A stretch of DNA of 44,335 bases, taken from assembly GCA_947593975.1 (NCBI GenBank), contig CANQDW010000006.1:1-44335 (forward strand), read 5' to 3'. Under the pieces are notes generated by a model that was not told the DNA's origin, ran no database searches, and saw only the letters and a list, made by a program, of their open reading frames with translations. This document shows, piece after piece, positions 1-9,455 of the stretch (its first letter is position 1; each line of letters begins with the position of its first letter). A program made the position numbers and the translations under genes. This stretch comes from an uncultured Lachnospiraceae bacterium (GTDB lineage: Bacteria; Bacillota; Clostridia; Lachnospirales; Lachnospiraceae).

Positions 1-1016
1 TTATCGTCTGTTACGTCTTCTGAGGAAAGCCATTTGATATTAACTGATGTATTATGCGCAAACCCTCCGTGCTTGAGAGCTTCGACAACGCTTATGTATG
101 CGTCGTGCAGCGCGGTATACTTTCCTACGAGCGCAACGGTAACATCGCCTTTTAGGTTCTTTATCGTATCGACCATTGTCTTCCATTCCGTAAGGTCAGG
201 GGTCGGGTTGTCAAGATTCAGGCACTTGCATGCGATGTCGGCAAGATGTTCTTTCTCAAGGGCAAGAGGCGCCTCGTACAGTGTTTCCACATCTATGTTC
301 TGGATGACGTTTTCAGGCGGGACGTTGCAGAACAGAGCGATCTTATCTTTTATCCCCGGTTCGAGTTCCTTTTCCGTACGGCATACAAGTATGTCGGGCT
401 GTATTCCGATTCCCTGCAGTTCTTTTACGCTTGCCTGCGTAGGTTTTGTTTTCATCTCGCCCGATGCCGAAAGATAAGGTATAAGGGTAACGTGTATGAT
501 GATCGCGTTCTCGCGTCCGACGTCATGCTGGAACTGCCTTATCGATTCCAAAAACGGCTGGCTCTCGATATCGCCGACGGTTCCGCCTACTTCAATGATC
601 GCTATCTTTGTTTCGTTGCAGCCGTCGTTCCTGTAAAAACGGCTTTTTATTTCGTTAGTTATATGAGGTATGACCTGGACTGTGCCTCCGCCGTAATCTC
701 CCCTGCGTTCTTTGGACAGGACGGACCAATATATCTTACCCGTGGTAACGTTGCTCTGTTTGGTGAGGCTTTCGTCAATAAATCTTTCATAGTGGCCAAG
801 ATCAAGGTCCGTTTCGGCACCGTCGTCCGTTACAAATACCTCTCCGTGCTGTATAGGGTTCATGGTTCCTGGATCGATATTTATATAAGGATCAAATTTT
901 TGCATTGTGACGCTGTAGCCCCTCATCTTTAAGAGCCTTCCGAGTGATGCGGCGGTAATCCCCTTTCCGAGTCCCGATACGACGCCGCCGGTAACAAAGA
1001 TATATTTTACTGACAT
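1..1016 (-). CDS. pyrG: CTP synthase, N-terminal part (truncated by window edge)
   Basis: CTP synthase converts UTP to CTP using ATP and glutamine, the last step of de novo CTP synthesis in the cytoplasm. About 338 codons are visible of a usual length near 535; the reading frame is still open at base 1, so the gene runs out of the window. The start (complement of 1014-1016) has an AGGAGGGG ribosome binding site four bases upstream. Visible signatures are the synthetase P-loop (V-S-G-L-G-K-G near residues 13-19), the I-D-P-G-T-M-N-P segment and the [15 protein letters not shown] stretch, then K-T-K-P-T-Q. The visible part ends just inside the glutamine amidotransferase domain, before its catalytic cysteine. 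It diverges from ftsH and shares a 165-base control region with it. Identification is firm; integrity of the C-terminal half cannot be judged. Confidence 0.97.
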   Translation of the reverse strand, partial: MSVKYIFVTGGVVSGLGKGITAASLGRLLKMRGYSVTMQKFDPYINIDPGTMNPIQHGEVFVTDDGAETDLDLGHYERFIDESLTKQSNVTTGKIYWSVLSKERRGDYGGGTVQVIPHITNEIKSRFYRNDGCNETKIAIIEVGGTVGDIESQPFLESIRQFQHDVGRENAIIIHVTLIPYLSASGEMKTKPTQASVKELQGIGIQPDILVCRTEKELEPGIKDKIALFCNVPPENVIQNIDVETLYEAPLALEKEHLADIACKCLNLDNPTPDLTEWKTMVDTIKNLKGDVTVALVGKYTALHDAYISVVEALKHGGFAHNTSVNIKWLSSEDVTDD

Positions 1017-1088
1017 AAAACCCCTCCTGGTTATATAAAAACACATATATGTAAATATATTGACACACGTTAATAACACACGTTCATT

Positions 1089-1117
1089 ATTATATCAAAA
1101 TAAATCTGATATTTCAA
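1089..1117 (-). promoter_or_regulatory. Predicted sigma-A type promoter of pyrG
   Basis: On the minus strand TTGAAA (1117-1112) and TATAAT (1094-1089) are separated by 17 bases, a near-consensus vegetative promoter. Transcription would start near 1081, leaving about 65 bases of leader. Two copies of ACACACGTT (1063-1071 and 1076-1084, plus-strand reading) lie at the predicted start. The predicted start region lacks a run of Gs, so the CTP-sensing reiterative-G mechanism known for Bacillus pyrG is not evident. Confidence 0.65.
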
Positions 1118-1118
1118 G

Positions 1119-1147
1119 TTGATTTATATCATTCCAGGATTTATAAT
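1119..1147 (+). promoter_or_regulatory. Predicted sigma-A type promoter of the ftsH run
   Basis: TTGATT (1119-1124) and TATAAT (1142-1147) are separated by exactly 17 bases and lie 35 bases upstream of the ftsH start codon. The -35 box lies one base from the -35 box of the divergent pyrG promoter, so the two polymerase footprints must overlap. Confidence 0.7.
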
Positions 1148-1181
1148 AATAGAATCTTAATAATACGGGACGAGGTATACT

Positions 1182-3062
1182 ATGGAAAATAACAATAATA
1201 ACAGCAATAACAAAAATAAGAAAAAAAATAACATGCATTTTATCATTATATGCGTTGTTGTGTCGATCATGGCGTTTATGCTCATATCCTTTCTGAATAA
1301 AAGGCTTCAGGAAAGTTCCAGGGAGGAGATAACGTATTCCAGGTTTTTGGAGATGGTTGACCGCGGGGAAGTGGCTGCCGTAAAATTTTCCGCAAATGTA
1401 ATATATATTGCGCCGAGAGGCAGCGACGGCAGTATGTACTACAGAAAAACGTACTATACGGGCGCGTTAAATGACGATACTCTTATTGAAAGGCTTACCC
1501 GGGCGGGAGTTGAATTTAAGAGCGAGATACAGGATACGAATACGGGAATACTTGATTTTCTGATGATATATGTCCTGCCTATCGTAGGATTGTGGCTGGT
1601 AATGTGGCTGGTGTTTAGGATGATGTCAAGAAGCGGCGGCGGGCTTATGGGCGTCGGCAAAAGCAATGCCAAGATGTATGTACAGAAAGAGACGGGAGTG
1701 ACTTTCAGGGATGTTGCAGGACAGGAGGAAGCAAAAGAGTCTATGCGCGAGCTCGTGGACTTTTTGCACAATCCTTCAAAGTATACGCATATCGGAGCCA
1801 AACTGCCAAAAGGCGCGCTTTTGGTTGGACCTCCGGGAACCGGAAAAACCCTCCTTGCAAAAGCAGTGGCGGGCGAGGCAAAAGTTCCGTTTTTCTCGCT
1901 GTCGGGTTCGGATTTCGTTGAAATGTTTGTCGGCGTCGGAGCTTCAAGGGTAAGGGATCTGTTCAAACAGGCCCAGCAGATGGCGCCGTGTATCGTATTC
2001 ATTGATGAGATAGATGCCATAGGAAAGAGCAGGGATACGCACTATGGCGGAGGCAATGACGAACGTGAGCAGACGCTGAACCAGCTGCTGTCGGAAATGG
2101 ATGGCTTTGATTCCTCAAAAGGTATTATAATGCTTGGAGCAACCAACAGGCCGGATGTGCTTGATAAGGCCCTTTTAAGGCCGGGAAGGTTTGACAGGCG
2201 TATTATCGTTGAAAAGCCCGACCTTAAGGGAAGGATAGATGTTCTTAAAGTACATTCAAAAGATGTGATGATGGATGAATCGGTAGACCTTGAAGAGATT
2301 GCGCTCGCAACTTCCGGAGCCGTAGGTTCCGATCTTGCAAATATGATCAACGAGGCCGCGATAATGGCGGCAAGGAACGGAAGAAGGGCGGTTACTCAGA
2401 GGGATCTGTTTGAAGCCGTTGAAGTCGTGATCGCGGGAAAAGAGAAGAAAGACCGCATATTAAGCGATGAAGAAAAGACGATAGTATCTTATCATGAAGT
2501 GGGACATGCGCTTATCACGGCACTCGAAAAAAATGCGGAACCGGTACAGAAGATCACGATCGTGCCGAGGACGATGGGTTCTCTCGGTTATGTAATGCAG
2601 GTTCCGGAGGAAGAAAAATCCCTCATGAAAAAATCGGAACTTGAAGCAAGGCTTGTTACGCTTCTTGCAGGGCGCGCCGCCGAAGAGATCAAGTTTGATT
2701 CGGTAACTACAGGCGCGGCAAACGATATCCAGCAGGCGACCTCAATAGCGAGGGCGATGATCACGCAGTACGGAATGTCGGAAAAATTCGGGCTTATGGG
2801 ACTTGAAAGCATGGAGAGCGTATATCTGGATAACAGGGCGGTAACTAACTGCGGAGACGCTACCGCAGCGCAGATAGACGAGGAAGTCAAAGAGCTCCTT
2901 GCAAAATGCTATGACAGGGCAAAGAAACTCCTTATGGAAAATATGGAAGCGCTTAACCGCATCGCGGCGTTCCTTAAGGAAAAAGAAACTATCACGGGCA
3001 AAGAATTTATGGAAATATATAACGGGGTAAAGGGTACAGAAGATGTTGGACAGCCGGTATAA
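1182..3062 (+). CDS. ftsH: ATP-dependent zinc metalloprotease FtsH
   Basis: Membrane-anchored AAA+ protease that degrades membrane and short-lived cytosolic proteins as a hexamer. The 626 residues show a very Asn/Lys-rich cytoplasmic start (residues 1-18), a first membrane segment (about 19-38), an external domain, a second membrane segment (about 124-146), Walker A G-P-P-G-T-G-K-T at 216-223, Walker B ending D-E-I-D near 275-278, the second region of homology with an arginine finger pair near 335-340, and the zinc site H-E-V-G-H at 438-442. The common form is H-E-A-G-H; the valine is a conservative change outside the metal ligands. Length is normal. The start codon follows a weak GACGAGG ribosome binding site. 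It overlaps the next gene by 20 bases, so the four genes from here to 7522 probably form one transcript. Confidence 0.97.
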   Translation: MENNNNNSNNKNKKKNNMHFIIICVVVSIMAFMLISFLNKRLQESSREEITYSRFLEMVDRGEVAAVKFSANVIYIAPRGSDGSMYYRKTYYTGALNDDTLIERLTRAGVEFKSEIQDTNTGILDFLMIYVLPIVGLWLVMWLVFRMMSRSGGGLMGVGKSNAKMYVQKETGVTFRDVAGQEEAKESMRELVDFLHNPSKYTHIGAKLPKGALLVGPPGTGKTLLAKAVAGEAKVPFFSLSGSDFVEMFVGVGASRVRDLFKQAQQMAPCIVFIDEIDAIGKSRDTHYGGGNDEREQTLNQLLSEMDGFDSSKGIIMLGATNRPDVLDKALLRPGRFDRRIIVEKPDLKGRIDVLKVHSKDVMMDESVDLEEIALATSGAVGSDLANMINEAAIMAARNGRRAVTQRDLFEAVEVVIAGKEKKDRILSDEEKTIVSYHEVGHALITALEKNAEPVQKITIVPRTMGSLGYVMQVPEEEKSLMKKSELEARLVTLLAGRAAEEIKFDSVTTGAANDIQQATSIARAMITQYGMSEKFGLMGLESMESVYLDNRAVTNCGDATAAQIDEEVKELLAKCYDRAKKLLMENMEALNRIAAFLKEKETITGKEFMEIYNGVKGTEDVGQPV

Positions 3063-3867
3063 AATGATAGCGTTGGATATTGACGGAACACTTACTACAA
3101 GCGATAAGGTCATTACCGGACCGACGAAGGAAGCAGTGATAAAACTTCAGGAAAACGGTATAAAAGTAATCATCGCCTCCGGAAGATCGGAGTATGGTTT
3201 CAGACATATAGCGGATGAACTTGAACTGGTAAGATTCGGAAGCTACGTAATGTCCTTTAACGGCGGAAGGGTAATTGACTGCGCTTCGGGGAAAGTGGTA
3301 TATGATAATCCTCTTTCTCTTTCATATCTGCCCGAGATATATGAAGCCGCCGCAGAAAGCGGTCTTGGTATCATAGGCTATGAGGATGGCTGCCTTATAA
3401 GCGGAAACGGAACGGATAAGTATCAGGAGTATGATGCGTGGGCGTGCAGGATGGAGCTTAAGGAAGTAAAAGATTTTCCTGTATATTTTAAAAAGCCGTT
3501 TAATAAGTGCCTTCTTACGGGCGAGCCGGCGCATCTTAAAGAAGTGCTCCCGGCGATCCAAAAACGTTTTGAAGGAAGGCTTAATATATTCTTATCCGAA
3601 GAATTTTTTATAGAAGTCCTGCCTGAAAATGTGCACAAGGCTGCGGCGCTCAAAAATCTGACCGCAGGTCTTGGGATTGACAGAAAAGAGCTTATATGCA
3701 TAGGCGACGGGGCTAATGATGTTACTATGATCGAATATGCGGGTATGGGAGTGGCAATGGCCAATTCCAATCCGGTCCTTATAGAAAAGGCGGACTATGT
3801 AACGGATTCAAATGATAATGACGGAGTGTTAAAGGCGATTAACAGATTTTTTTATAAAACGGAATAG
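3043..3867 (+). CDS. Cof-type HAD-superfamily phosphatase
   Basis: Predicted cytosolic phosphatase of the haloacid dehalogenase superfamily, Cof/YidA branch, which dephosphorylates sugar phosphates, nucleotides or flavin precursors; the substrate cannot be read from the sequence. In 274 residues it has motif I D-I-D-G-T (nucleophile Asp12 and acid/base Asp14), a C2-type cap domain in the middle, a lysine near the K-A-A-A-L segment as motif III, and G-D-G-A-N-D (Asp222) as motif IV. The start at 3043 lies within the end of ftsH and is preceded by GGGGTAAAGGG. A second ATG at 3064 has no ribosome binding site and would still keep motif I, so the start is not settled. It is followed 11 bases later by uvrC. 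Confidence 0.88.
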   Translation: MLDSRYKMIALDIDGTLTTSDKVITGPTKEAVIKLQENGIKVIIASGRSEYGFRHIADELELVRFGSYVMSFNGGRVIDCASGKVVYDNPLSLSYLPEIYEAAAESGLGIIGYEDGCLISGNGTDKYQEYDAWACRMELKEVKDFPVYFKKPFNKCLLTGEPAHLKEVLPAIQKRFEGRLNIFLSEEFFIEVLPENVHKAAALKNLTAGLGIDRKELICIGDGANDVTMIEYAGMGVAMANSNPVLIEKADYVTDSNDNDGVLKAINRFFYKTE

Positions 3868-3878
3868 GATGTGCCGAA

Positions 3879-5717
3879 ATGTTTGATTTGGAGGAAGAAC
3901 TGAAAAAACTCCCCGATAATCCCGGAGTGTATCTGATGCATGACAGTACGGACGCGATAATCTATGTGGGGAAAGCGGTAAATCTTAAAAACAGGGTAAG
4001 GCAGTATTTTCAGCCGGGCAGGAACGTTTCTCCGAAAATAGAGAGTATGATAAGCAAGATCGCCAGTTTTGAGTATATCATTACCGATTCGGAAACCACG
4101 GCGTTAGTTTTGGAATGCAACCTTATAAAAGAGTATTCGCCGAAGTATAATACAATGCTTAAGGATGATAAGAGTTATCCTTATATTAAAGCAACAATAC
4201 AGGAGCCGTATCCAAGGCTCCTTTTTACACATAACAGAAAGCGTGACGCCGCAAGGTATTTCGGTCCGTATACAAATGTAACCGCGGCGAAGGAAACGTT
4301 AGATTTCCTTATAAAGACATTTTCGCTTCGGACATGCGGCAAAAAAATTACGGAAAGCGTTAAAGACGAAAGGCCGTGCCTGTATTATCATATAAAAAGA
4401 TGCAGCGCCCCCTGCCGGGGATATATAAGCAGGGAAGAATATATGAAGAATTTTGAAAATGCGGTTGCCGTGCTTTCGGGAAATATTACAGGCGTGATAA
4501 AAGATTTAAAAGAAAAAATGAATGAGGCGTCAAAACGTCTTGACTTTGAAAAAGCCGCCGTATACAGGGACAGCATAGCAAATATACAGAAAATAAGCGA
4601 AAAGCAGAAAGCCTCGGGAGACGGAAATGAGGACAGGGATATAATAGCGATGGCAGTTTCGGATGATGAGGCCGTAGTCCAGGTGTTTTTCATGCGCGGA
4701 GGCAAGATGATAGGAAGAGAGCATCATTATCTTACGGGCGTGTATGGAGAGAAGGAAGAGGATGTCATAGCTTCGTTTGTAAAGCAGTACTATGCCGATA
4801 CTCCGGATGTGCCGAGAGAGCTTATGCTTCCGTGCGAGATAACGGATGCGGATGCAATAGCGGGGTGGCTGTCCGAAAAGAAAGGCCGTAAGGTAAGTTT
4901 AAGCGTCCCTAAAATAGGCGAAAAGGAAAAACTTATTAAACTTGCAAAAAAGAACGCGGAGCTGGTTCTTGCGCAGGACGCGGAGAGGATAAGGAAAGAA
5001 CAGGAAAGAACGATAGGCGCGATGCGCGAATTGTCAGGGTATCTCGGGCTTTATGATATCGTAAGGGTAGAATCCTATGATATATCCAATACGAACGGAT
5101 TTGAGAGCGTAGGCTCGATGGTAGTATTTGAAAACGGAAAGCCGAGAAAGCATGACTACAGGAAGTTTAAGATACGGACGGTAAAAGGGCCGGATGATTA
5201 TGCTTCAATGAGGGAAGTTCTGACAAGGCGTTTTGAACACGGCCTTCGCGATGCCGAGAAAAATTCGGGGTTTGCAAATTTTCCGGATATCATACTTATG
5301 GACGGAGGCAAAGGGCAGGTTAATATCGCGCTTGAGGTATTGGCCGGATTTGGGCTTGATATACCCGTGTGCGGAATGGTAAAGGATGACAGGCACAGAA
5401 CGAGAGGACTGTATTATAACGGACAGGAGATCAATATCAGCGCCGCGAGCGAGTGCTTTAAACTGATAACGCGCATACAGGATGAAACGCACAGGTTTGC
5501 GATAGAATATCACCGCTCGCTAAGGAGCAGGGAACAGGTCAGGTCAGTGCTTGATGATATTAAAGGGATAGGACCTAAGAGAAGAAAAGCGCTTATGCAG
5601 TATTTTAAGTCGATCGAAGCTGTAAGGGAGGCTTCGGCAGAAGAACTTTCAAAGGCTGACGGAATGAACGAAGCGGCTGCAAAGCAGGTATATGAATTTT
5701 TCAGGAGAGAACAATGA
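3879..5717 (+). CDS. uvrC: Excinuclease ABC subunit C
   Basis: UvrC makes the dual incision in nucleotide excision repair after UvrA and UvrB have found the lesion. The 612 residues hold an N-terminal GIY-YIG nuclease (G-V-Y at 16-18, I-Y-V-G-K-A near 28-33) for the 3' cut, a cysteine cluster in the 150-180 region, a UVR motif ([16 protein letters not shown] near 210) that contacts UvrB, an RNase H-like domain for the 5' cut, and two C-terminal helix-hairpin-helix motifs (I-K-G-I-G-P-K-R near 565). Length is typical. It overlaps the following gene by four bases (ATGA), which indicates translational coupling. Confidence 0.97.
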   Translation: MFDLEEELKKLPDNPGVYLMHDSTDAIIYVGKAVNLKNRVRQYFQPGRNVSPKIESMISKIASFEYIITDSETTALVLECNLIKEYSPKYNTMLKDDKSYPYIKATIQEPYPRLLFTHNRKRDAARYFGPYTNVTAAKETLDFLIKTFSLRTCGKKITESVKDERPCLYYHIKRCSAPCRGYISREEYMKNFENAVAVLSGNITGVIKDLKEKMNEASKRLDFEKAAVYRDSIANIQKISEKQKASGDGNEDRDIIAMAVSDDEAVVQVFFMRGGKMIGREHHYLTGVYGEKEEDVIASFVKQYYADTPDVPRELMLPCEITDADAIAGWLSEKKGRKVSLSVPKIGEKEKLIKLAKKNAELVLAQDAERIRKEQERTIGAMRELSGYLGLYDIVRVESYDISNTNGFESVGSMVVFENGKPRKHDYRKFKIRTVKGPDDYASMREVLTRRFEHGLRDAEKNSGFANFPDIILMDGGKGQVNIALEVLAGFGLDIPVCGMVKDDRHRTRGLYYNGQEINISAASECFKLITRIQDETHRFAIEYHRSLRSREQVRSVLDDIKGIGPKRRKALMQYFKSIEAVREASAEELSKADGMNEAAAKQVYEFFRREQ

Positions 5718-7522
5718 TACATGATTTTTTGCCGGTTTCAAAAAAAGATATGGAAAAGCGCGGATGGACGCAATGTGATTTCGTATATGTAAGCGGCGAC
5801 GCATATGTCGATCATCCTTCCTTTGGCATGGCTATAATTACAAGGCTTCTTGAAGCGTTCGGCTATAAAGTAGGCGTTATCGCGCAGCCTGACTGGAAAG
5901 ATGACAGCAGCATAACGGCGCTTGGCAGGCCGCGTCTTGCATTCCTGGTGTCGGCAGGAAATATGGATTCAATGGTAAACCATTATACCGTAGCGCGCAA
6001 AAGAAGAAAAACAGATGCTTATACGCCGGGCGGAAAGACAGGCAAAAGGCCGGATTACGCAGTTGTCGTATACTGCAATCTGATCCGCCATGTGTATAAG
6101 GATACCCCTATACTCATAGGCGGGATAGAGGCAAGCTTAAGGCGCATGGGACATTATGATTACTGGTCTGACAAAATAAAGCGTTCCGTGCTTTTGGATT
6201 CGGGAGCGGACATACTCATGTACGGAATGGGTGAACACGCGATGATCGAACTTGCCGAGGCGCTGGATTCAGGGATAGATGTGTCTGATATTACTTATGT
6301 AAAAGGGACTGTGTACCGTACAAAAAAGGAAAATGTGCCCGGCGGTGCGTTAATGCTCCCGGCGTTTGACGAGATATTAAAGAAAAAGAGGGCATATGCG
6401 GAAAGCTTCTATATACAATATCAGAACACCGATCCGTTTACGGCGCATATATTGTGTGAAGAATATCCCAATAAAATATGCGTTGTCCAGAATCCGCCCG
6501 CAAGCCCGCTTACGACAAAGGAACTTGACGATGTGTATTCATATAATTACATGAATACGTATCATCCCTCCTATGAACCGTTTGGAGGCGTAAAGGCGAT
6601 AGAAGAGGTCAAATTCAGCATTACGGGCAACAGGGGATGTTTTGGAAGCTGCAATTTCTGCGCGCTGACATTTCACCAGGGACGCATAGTCCAGGCAAGA
6701 AGCCATGAGTCTATAATAGAAGAAGCAAAAAGGATGGTAAAAGAGCCTGATTTTAAAGGCTATATACATGATATAGGCGGGCCTACGGCAGATTTCAGGT
6801 TCCCGGCCTGTAAGAAGCAAACCCGGTACGGCGTATGCAAAGACAGGCTCTGCCTGTTCCCTGATATGTGTAAGAGCGTGCGTACGGACCACAGCGATTA
6901 TGCGGCTCTCCTAAAGAAGGTAAGAAATATTCCGGGGGTAAAAAAAGTATTTGTACGCTCAGGCATAAGATATGATTACGCCGCGGCGGATAAAGACGAT
7001 ACGTTTCTTCGTGAATTGTGCAGGCACCATATAAGCGGGCAGCTGAGAGTCGCTCCGGAGCATGTGTCGGACACCGTGCTTAAGTATATGGGAAAGCCTC
7101 CGCATTCCGAATATGAAAAGTTTTGCAGGAGATTTAATAAAATAAATGAGAAGAGTAAAAAGAAACAGTATATCGTGCCGTATTTTATGTCCTCGCATCC
7201 GGGTTCAACTCTTTCGGATGCTGTAATGCTTGCCGAGTATATACGCGATCTTGGATATATGCCGGAACAGGTGCAGGATTTTTATCCGACGCCGTCTACG
7301 ATATCTGCCTGCATGTATTATACGGGACTTGACCCCAGAACGATGGAAAAGGTATATGTGCCGAAAAATCCGCATGAGAAAGCGATGCAGAGAGCATTGA
7401 TACAATACAGGCGCCCCGAAAATTATGATCTTGTAAAGGAAGCACTTATAAAATGCGGGCGCAGAGACCTCATAGGATATGGCAAAAAGTGCCTTATAAG
7501 GCCGGCAAAGAGATCAAGATGA
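5714..7522 (+). CDS. YgiQ-family radical SAM protein
   Basis: Radical S-adenosylmethionine enzyme of the YgiQ (UPF0313) family; the reaction is not established. The iron-sulfur cluster motif C-x3-C-x2-C is at residues 309, 313 and 316 (C-F-G-S-C-N-F-C), preceded by a cobalamin-binding-like N-terminal region and followed by the family hallmark [12 protein letters not shown]. Further cysteines around residues 355-385 (C-K-K-Q, Y-G-V-C, R-L-C) could bind a second cluster. At 602 residues it is shorter than the E. coli protein, as in other Firmicutes members. It is the last gene of the ftsH run; the downstream gene is separated by 177 bases and looks unrelated. Confidence 0.93.
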   Translation: MIHDFLPVSKKDMEKRGWTQCDFVYVSGDAYVDHPSFGMAIITRLLEAFGYKVGVIAQPDWKDDSSITALGRPRLAFLVSAGNMDSMVNHYTVARKRRKTDAYTPGGKTGKRPDYAVVVYCNLIRHVYKDTPILIGGIEASLRRMGHYDYWSDKIKRSVLLDSGADILMYGMGEHAMIELAEALDSGIDVSDITYVKGTVYRTKKENVPGGALMLPAFDEILKKKRAYAESFYIQYQNTDPFTAHILCEEYPNKICVVQNPPASPLTTKELDDVYSYNYMNTYHPSYEPFGGVKAIEEVKFSITGNRGCFGSCNFCALTFHQGRIVQARSHESIIEEAKRMVKEPDFKGYIHDIGGPTADFRFPACKKQTRYGVCKDRLCLFPDMCKSVRTDHSDYAALLKKVRNIPGVKKVFVRSGIRYDYAAADKDDTFLRELCRHHISGQLRVAPEHVSDTVLKYMGKPPHSEYEKFCRRFNKINEKSKKKQYIVPYFMSSHPGSTLSDAVMLAEYIRDLGYMPEQVQDFYPTPSTISACMYYTGLDPRTMEKVYVPKNPHEKAMQRALIQYRRPENYDLVKEALIKCGRRDLIGYGKKCLIRPAKRSR

Positions 7523-7531
7523 TATATGCCG

Positions 7532-7552
7532 GCAGGCATTAAAAAAGCCTGC
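7532..7552 (+). other. Short stem-loop after ygiQ, weak terminator candidate
   Basis: GCAGGC (7532-7537) pairs with GCCTGC (7547-7552) across an A-rich loop. No T-run follows on the plus strand, so it is at best a weak intrinsic terminator, or a 3'-end stabilising hairpin, for the ftsH-ygiQ transcript. Confidence 0.35.
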
Positions 7553-7620
7553 AAATAAAACTTATGACATGTTAATAAAAATCTTATAGATATTTCATAT
7601 ATGGGTGTTTATAAAAGTAA

Positions 7621-7658
7621 AAAGATGATGTATAATGTTCTAAAGATGATATATAATG
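7621..7658 (+). promoter_or_regulatory. Tandem 17-base repeat with two -10-like boxes upstream of the island
   Basis: AAAGATGATGTATAATG (7621-7637) recurs at 7642-7658 with one change (16 of 17 identical). The spacing is 21 bases, two helical turns. Each copy contains TATAAT followed by G. No good -35 box stands 16-18 bases before either copy, so these may be activator-dependent promoters or tandem binding sites for a regulator of the secreted-enzyme island. The gene start is 42 bases downstream. Confidence 0.5.
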
Positions 7659-7699
7659 CACGGGATGTTAAAAATAGTACATTATGGGGAGATGGCTTG

Positions 7700-9430
7700 A
7701 TGGGGATATTTACATGGAAATGTCGCAGATTTTTAAGTATACTTTTATTGTTTGCCCTGATAATTTGCGCGCCTGACCTGAAGTTAAAGGCAGATGCGAA
7801 GAATGATGAAGCGCCGATGGTCATAAAGGCGCAGATGATCAATGATACCGATATGGAATTATATTGGAATCAGGAAGTGACCGGGGCGGATGACGAGCTG
7901 AATTTTATTATTACCGTAGACGGTAAAGAAGATAAAATATATTCATATACTTGGGAAGATTATAACTATACCGAAAAAGGCATAGTTTATTATAATCCCA
8001 AAAGTTCTGAAAATCCGGATGGTTCTGATACGCCGAAAACGTCTATACGCCTTACGGATCCGATAGAAGATCCGAACAACCTTCCTGATATAAAAGTTAC
8101 GGTATCGGGAGGAAGCATTAAAGGCGAATCAGGCATATACGCGCCCGAACAGGTGATAACCGTGGATACATACGAGCCTTTTTATCAGCAGGAAATCGTT
8201 ATGGATTGCGGAGTAAGGATCCTCGGGAGCAAAAATGTAAGGCCTGAGGCAATGTCTAAAGCAGAGGAAATGTTAGAGGTTATCCTGGCCAATGAACAGA
8301 TCGCGGATAGAATGGGGAACTTCGGCTGTATGCTTGGCCTGTACGGAAACGGCGAAATTGCTTACGATATTCCCGAACATCGTTTTGAATATGACGAAGC
8401 TTATCTGTATGTGGAAGGATTTGGGGGAACGCAGCTTGCGTCAATAAAAGATGCGAATGTACTCCGCCTTACGACGGGAGACTATACGACAGGTTATACG
8501 GATGAGAGCATACTTACACATGAATTTGCGCATACGGTAAAGAATTACGGGCTGACAGAAGCTCAGCAGAGACGTGTGGAAACAGTGTATGCCGATGCTG
8601 TCGGGAGCGGAAAATGGGCGAATTCATATGCAGGTTCCAATCCGGACGAATATTTTGCAACGATAACGGCAATGTGGTTTAACGCAATGGACGACACTTG
8701 GGACGGACAGTGGGATGGCGTGCGCGGACCGATAAATACGAGGAACGAACTTAAGGTATATGATAAAGAAGCGTATGATATGCTTTCCGAAATATATGTA
8801 TCGGATGTATATCTTCCGCAGCCGTGGGAGAATGGCTCCGTTCCCAATAATTATGTATATCCGGGTTCGGAACCCGAGCCGACTGCGGCACCGACTGAAG
8901 AACCGACCAAGGAGCCGACAAAAGAACCTGCTAAGGAACCGACTGCGGCTCCGACCGAAGAGCCGACTAAGGAACCAACCGCGGATCCGACCGAAGAACC
9001 TGCTAAAGAGCCGGCTGCGGCGCCGACAAAAGAACCGGCGGAAACACCATCCGCAGAACCGCAAAAAGATCCGGGGGCATCGCAGGCAAATACGCCTGAA
9101 CCGGTAAAAGCGCCTGAGAATGAGCCCGCGCAGATCACTGTAAAGAAAACCTCGATATCCGTGCTGAAATTAAAAAAAGGCGGAAAAGTATTTATTAAGG
9201 TAAAGAAGGTAAAAGGCGCAAAAGGATACAGGATTACTTATACAGGCAATAAAGGGTTTAAAAAGGGAGTAAAAAGTAAGTATATTAAGAAGAATAAATG
9301 CACTATCAAAAAAGTGAAAAAAGGAATCTGTTATTTCAGGGCCGAGGCTTATAAAACAGATTCTTATGGAAATAAGATATATGGGGAGGTGGGAAAGACC
9401 CGGAAAATAAACATAAAAAATCATAATTAA
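7700..9430 (+). CDS. Secreted zinc metalloprotease-like protein, possibly lethal-factor-like/Pro-Pro endopeptidase clan
   Basis: Predicted secreted metallopeptidase of 576 residues. The start at 7700 is chosen because GGGGAGA stands eight bases before it and a signal peptide follows at once (residues 1-33); an upstream in-frame ATG at 7601 lacks both. Residues 35-185 look like a beta-rich domain. The catalytic region holds H-E-F-A-H at 274-278, Tyr310 and Glu317 in a Y-x6-E arrangement (S-Y-A-G-S-N-P-D-E-Y-F-A). As I recall, this H-to-E spacing of 43 and the Y-x6-E pattern match C. difficile PPEP-1, while Y-x6-E also fits anthrax lethal factor; overall identity is unproven. Residues 388-475 are a P-T/E/K/A linker, and 478-576 a fibronectin III-like domain with 28 lysines in 98 residues. 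The first gene of the island, it is followed 25 bases later by a GH146-like gene. Substrate unknown. Confidence 0.75.
   Translation: MGIFTWKCRRFLSILLLFALIICAPDLKLKADAKNDEAPMVIKAQMINDTDMELYWNQEVTGADDELNFIITVDGKEDKIYSYTWEDYNYTEKGIVYYNPKSSENPDGSDTPKTSIRLTDPIEDPNNLPDIKVTVSGGSIKGESGIYAPEQVITVDTYEPFYQQEIVMDCGVRILGSKNVRPEAMSKAEEMLEVILANEQIADRMGNFGCMLGLYGNGEIAYDIPEHRFEYDEAYLYVEGFGGTQLASIKDANVLRLTTGDYTTGYTDESILTHEFAHTVKNYGLTEAQQRRVETVYADAVGSGKWANSYAGSNPDEYFATITAMWFNAMDDTWDGQWDGVRGPINTRNELKVYDKEAYDMLSEIYVSDVYLPQPWENGSVPNNYVYPGSEPEPTAAPTEEPTKEPTKEPAKEPTAAPTEEPTKEPTADPTEEPAKEPAAAPTKEPAETPSAEPQKDPGASQANTPEPVKAPENEPAQITVKKTSISVLKLKKGGKVFIKVKKVKGAKGYRITYTGNKGFKKGVKSKYIKKNKCTIKKVKKGICYFRAEAYKTDSYGNKIYGEVGKTRKINIKNHN
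8861..9130 (+). repeat. Pro/Thr/Glu/Lys linker coding repeat
   Basis: Imperfect 12-base units (codons for P-T-x-E/A/K) encode an extended linker such as A-P-T-E-E-P-T-K-E-P. The unit is degenerate at third positions but suited to in-frame gain or loss. It separates the protease domain from the basic C-terminal domain. Confidence 0.8.
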
Positions 9431-9455
9431 AATTTATAGAAAGGGGTACAGTTAA

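Noticed and set aside
246-932. Long plus-strand open frame opposite pyrG
   Set aside because: It lies entirely antisense to a clear CTP synthase and the translation has no recognisable domain; it is a codon-bias shadow.
1014-1094. CTP-sensing reiterative transcription control of pyrG
   Set aside because: The predicted start region reads AATGAACG on the coding strand and has no GGG start or terminator hairpin in the short leader.
7601-7699. Upstream in-frame extension of the metalloprotease-like gene
   Set aside because: The extra 33 residues would precede the signal peptide, cover the TATAAT repeats and lack a ribosome binding site.
8875-9066. Regular short repeats that might suggest a CRISPR array
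   Set aside because: Units are 12 bases, in frame, contiguous without unique spacers, and encode a protein linker.
8624-9138. Minus-strand frames rich in Arg/Phe or Gly/Ser/Val-Gly repeats
   Set aside because: They are the antisense reading of the Pro/Thr/Glu linker repeats; the same effect is seen at 13622-13870 and 18832-19113.
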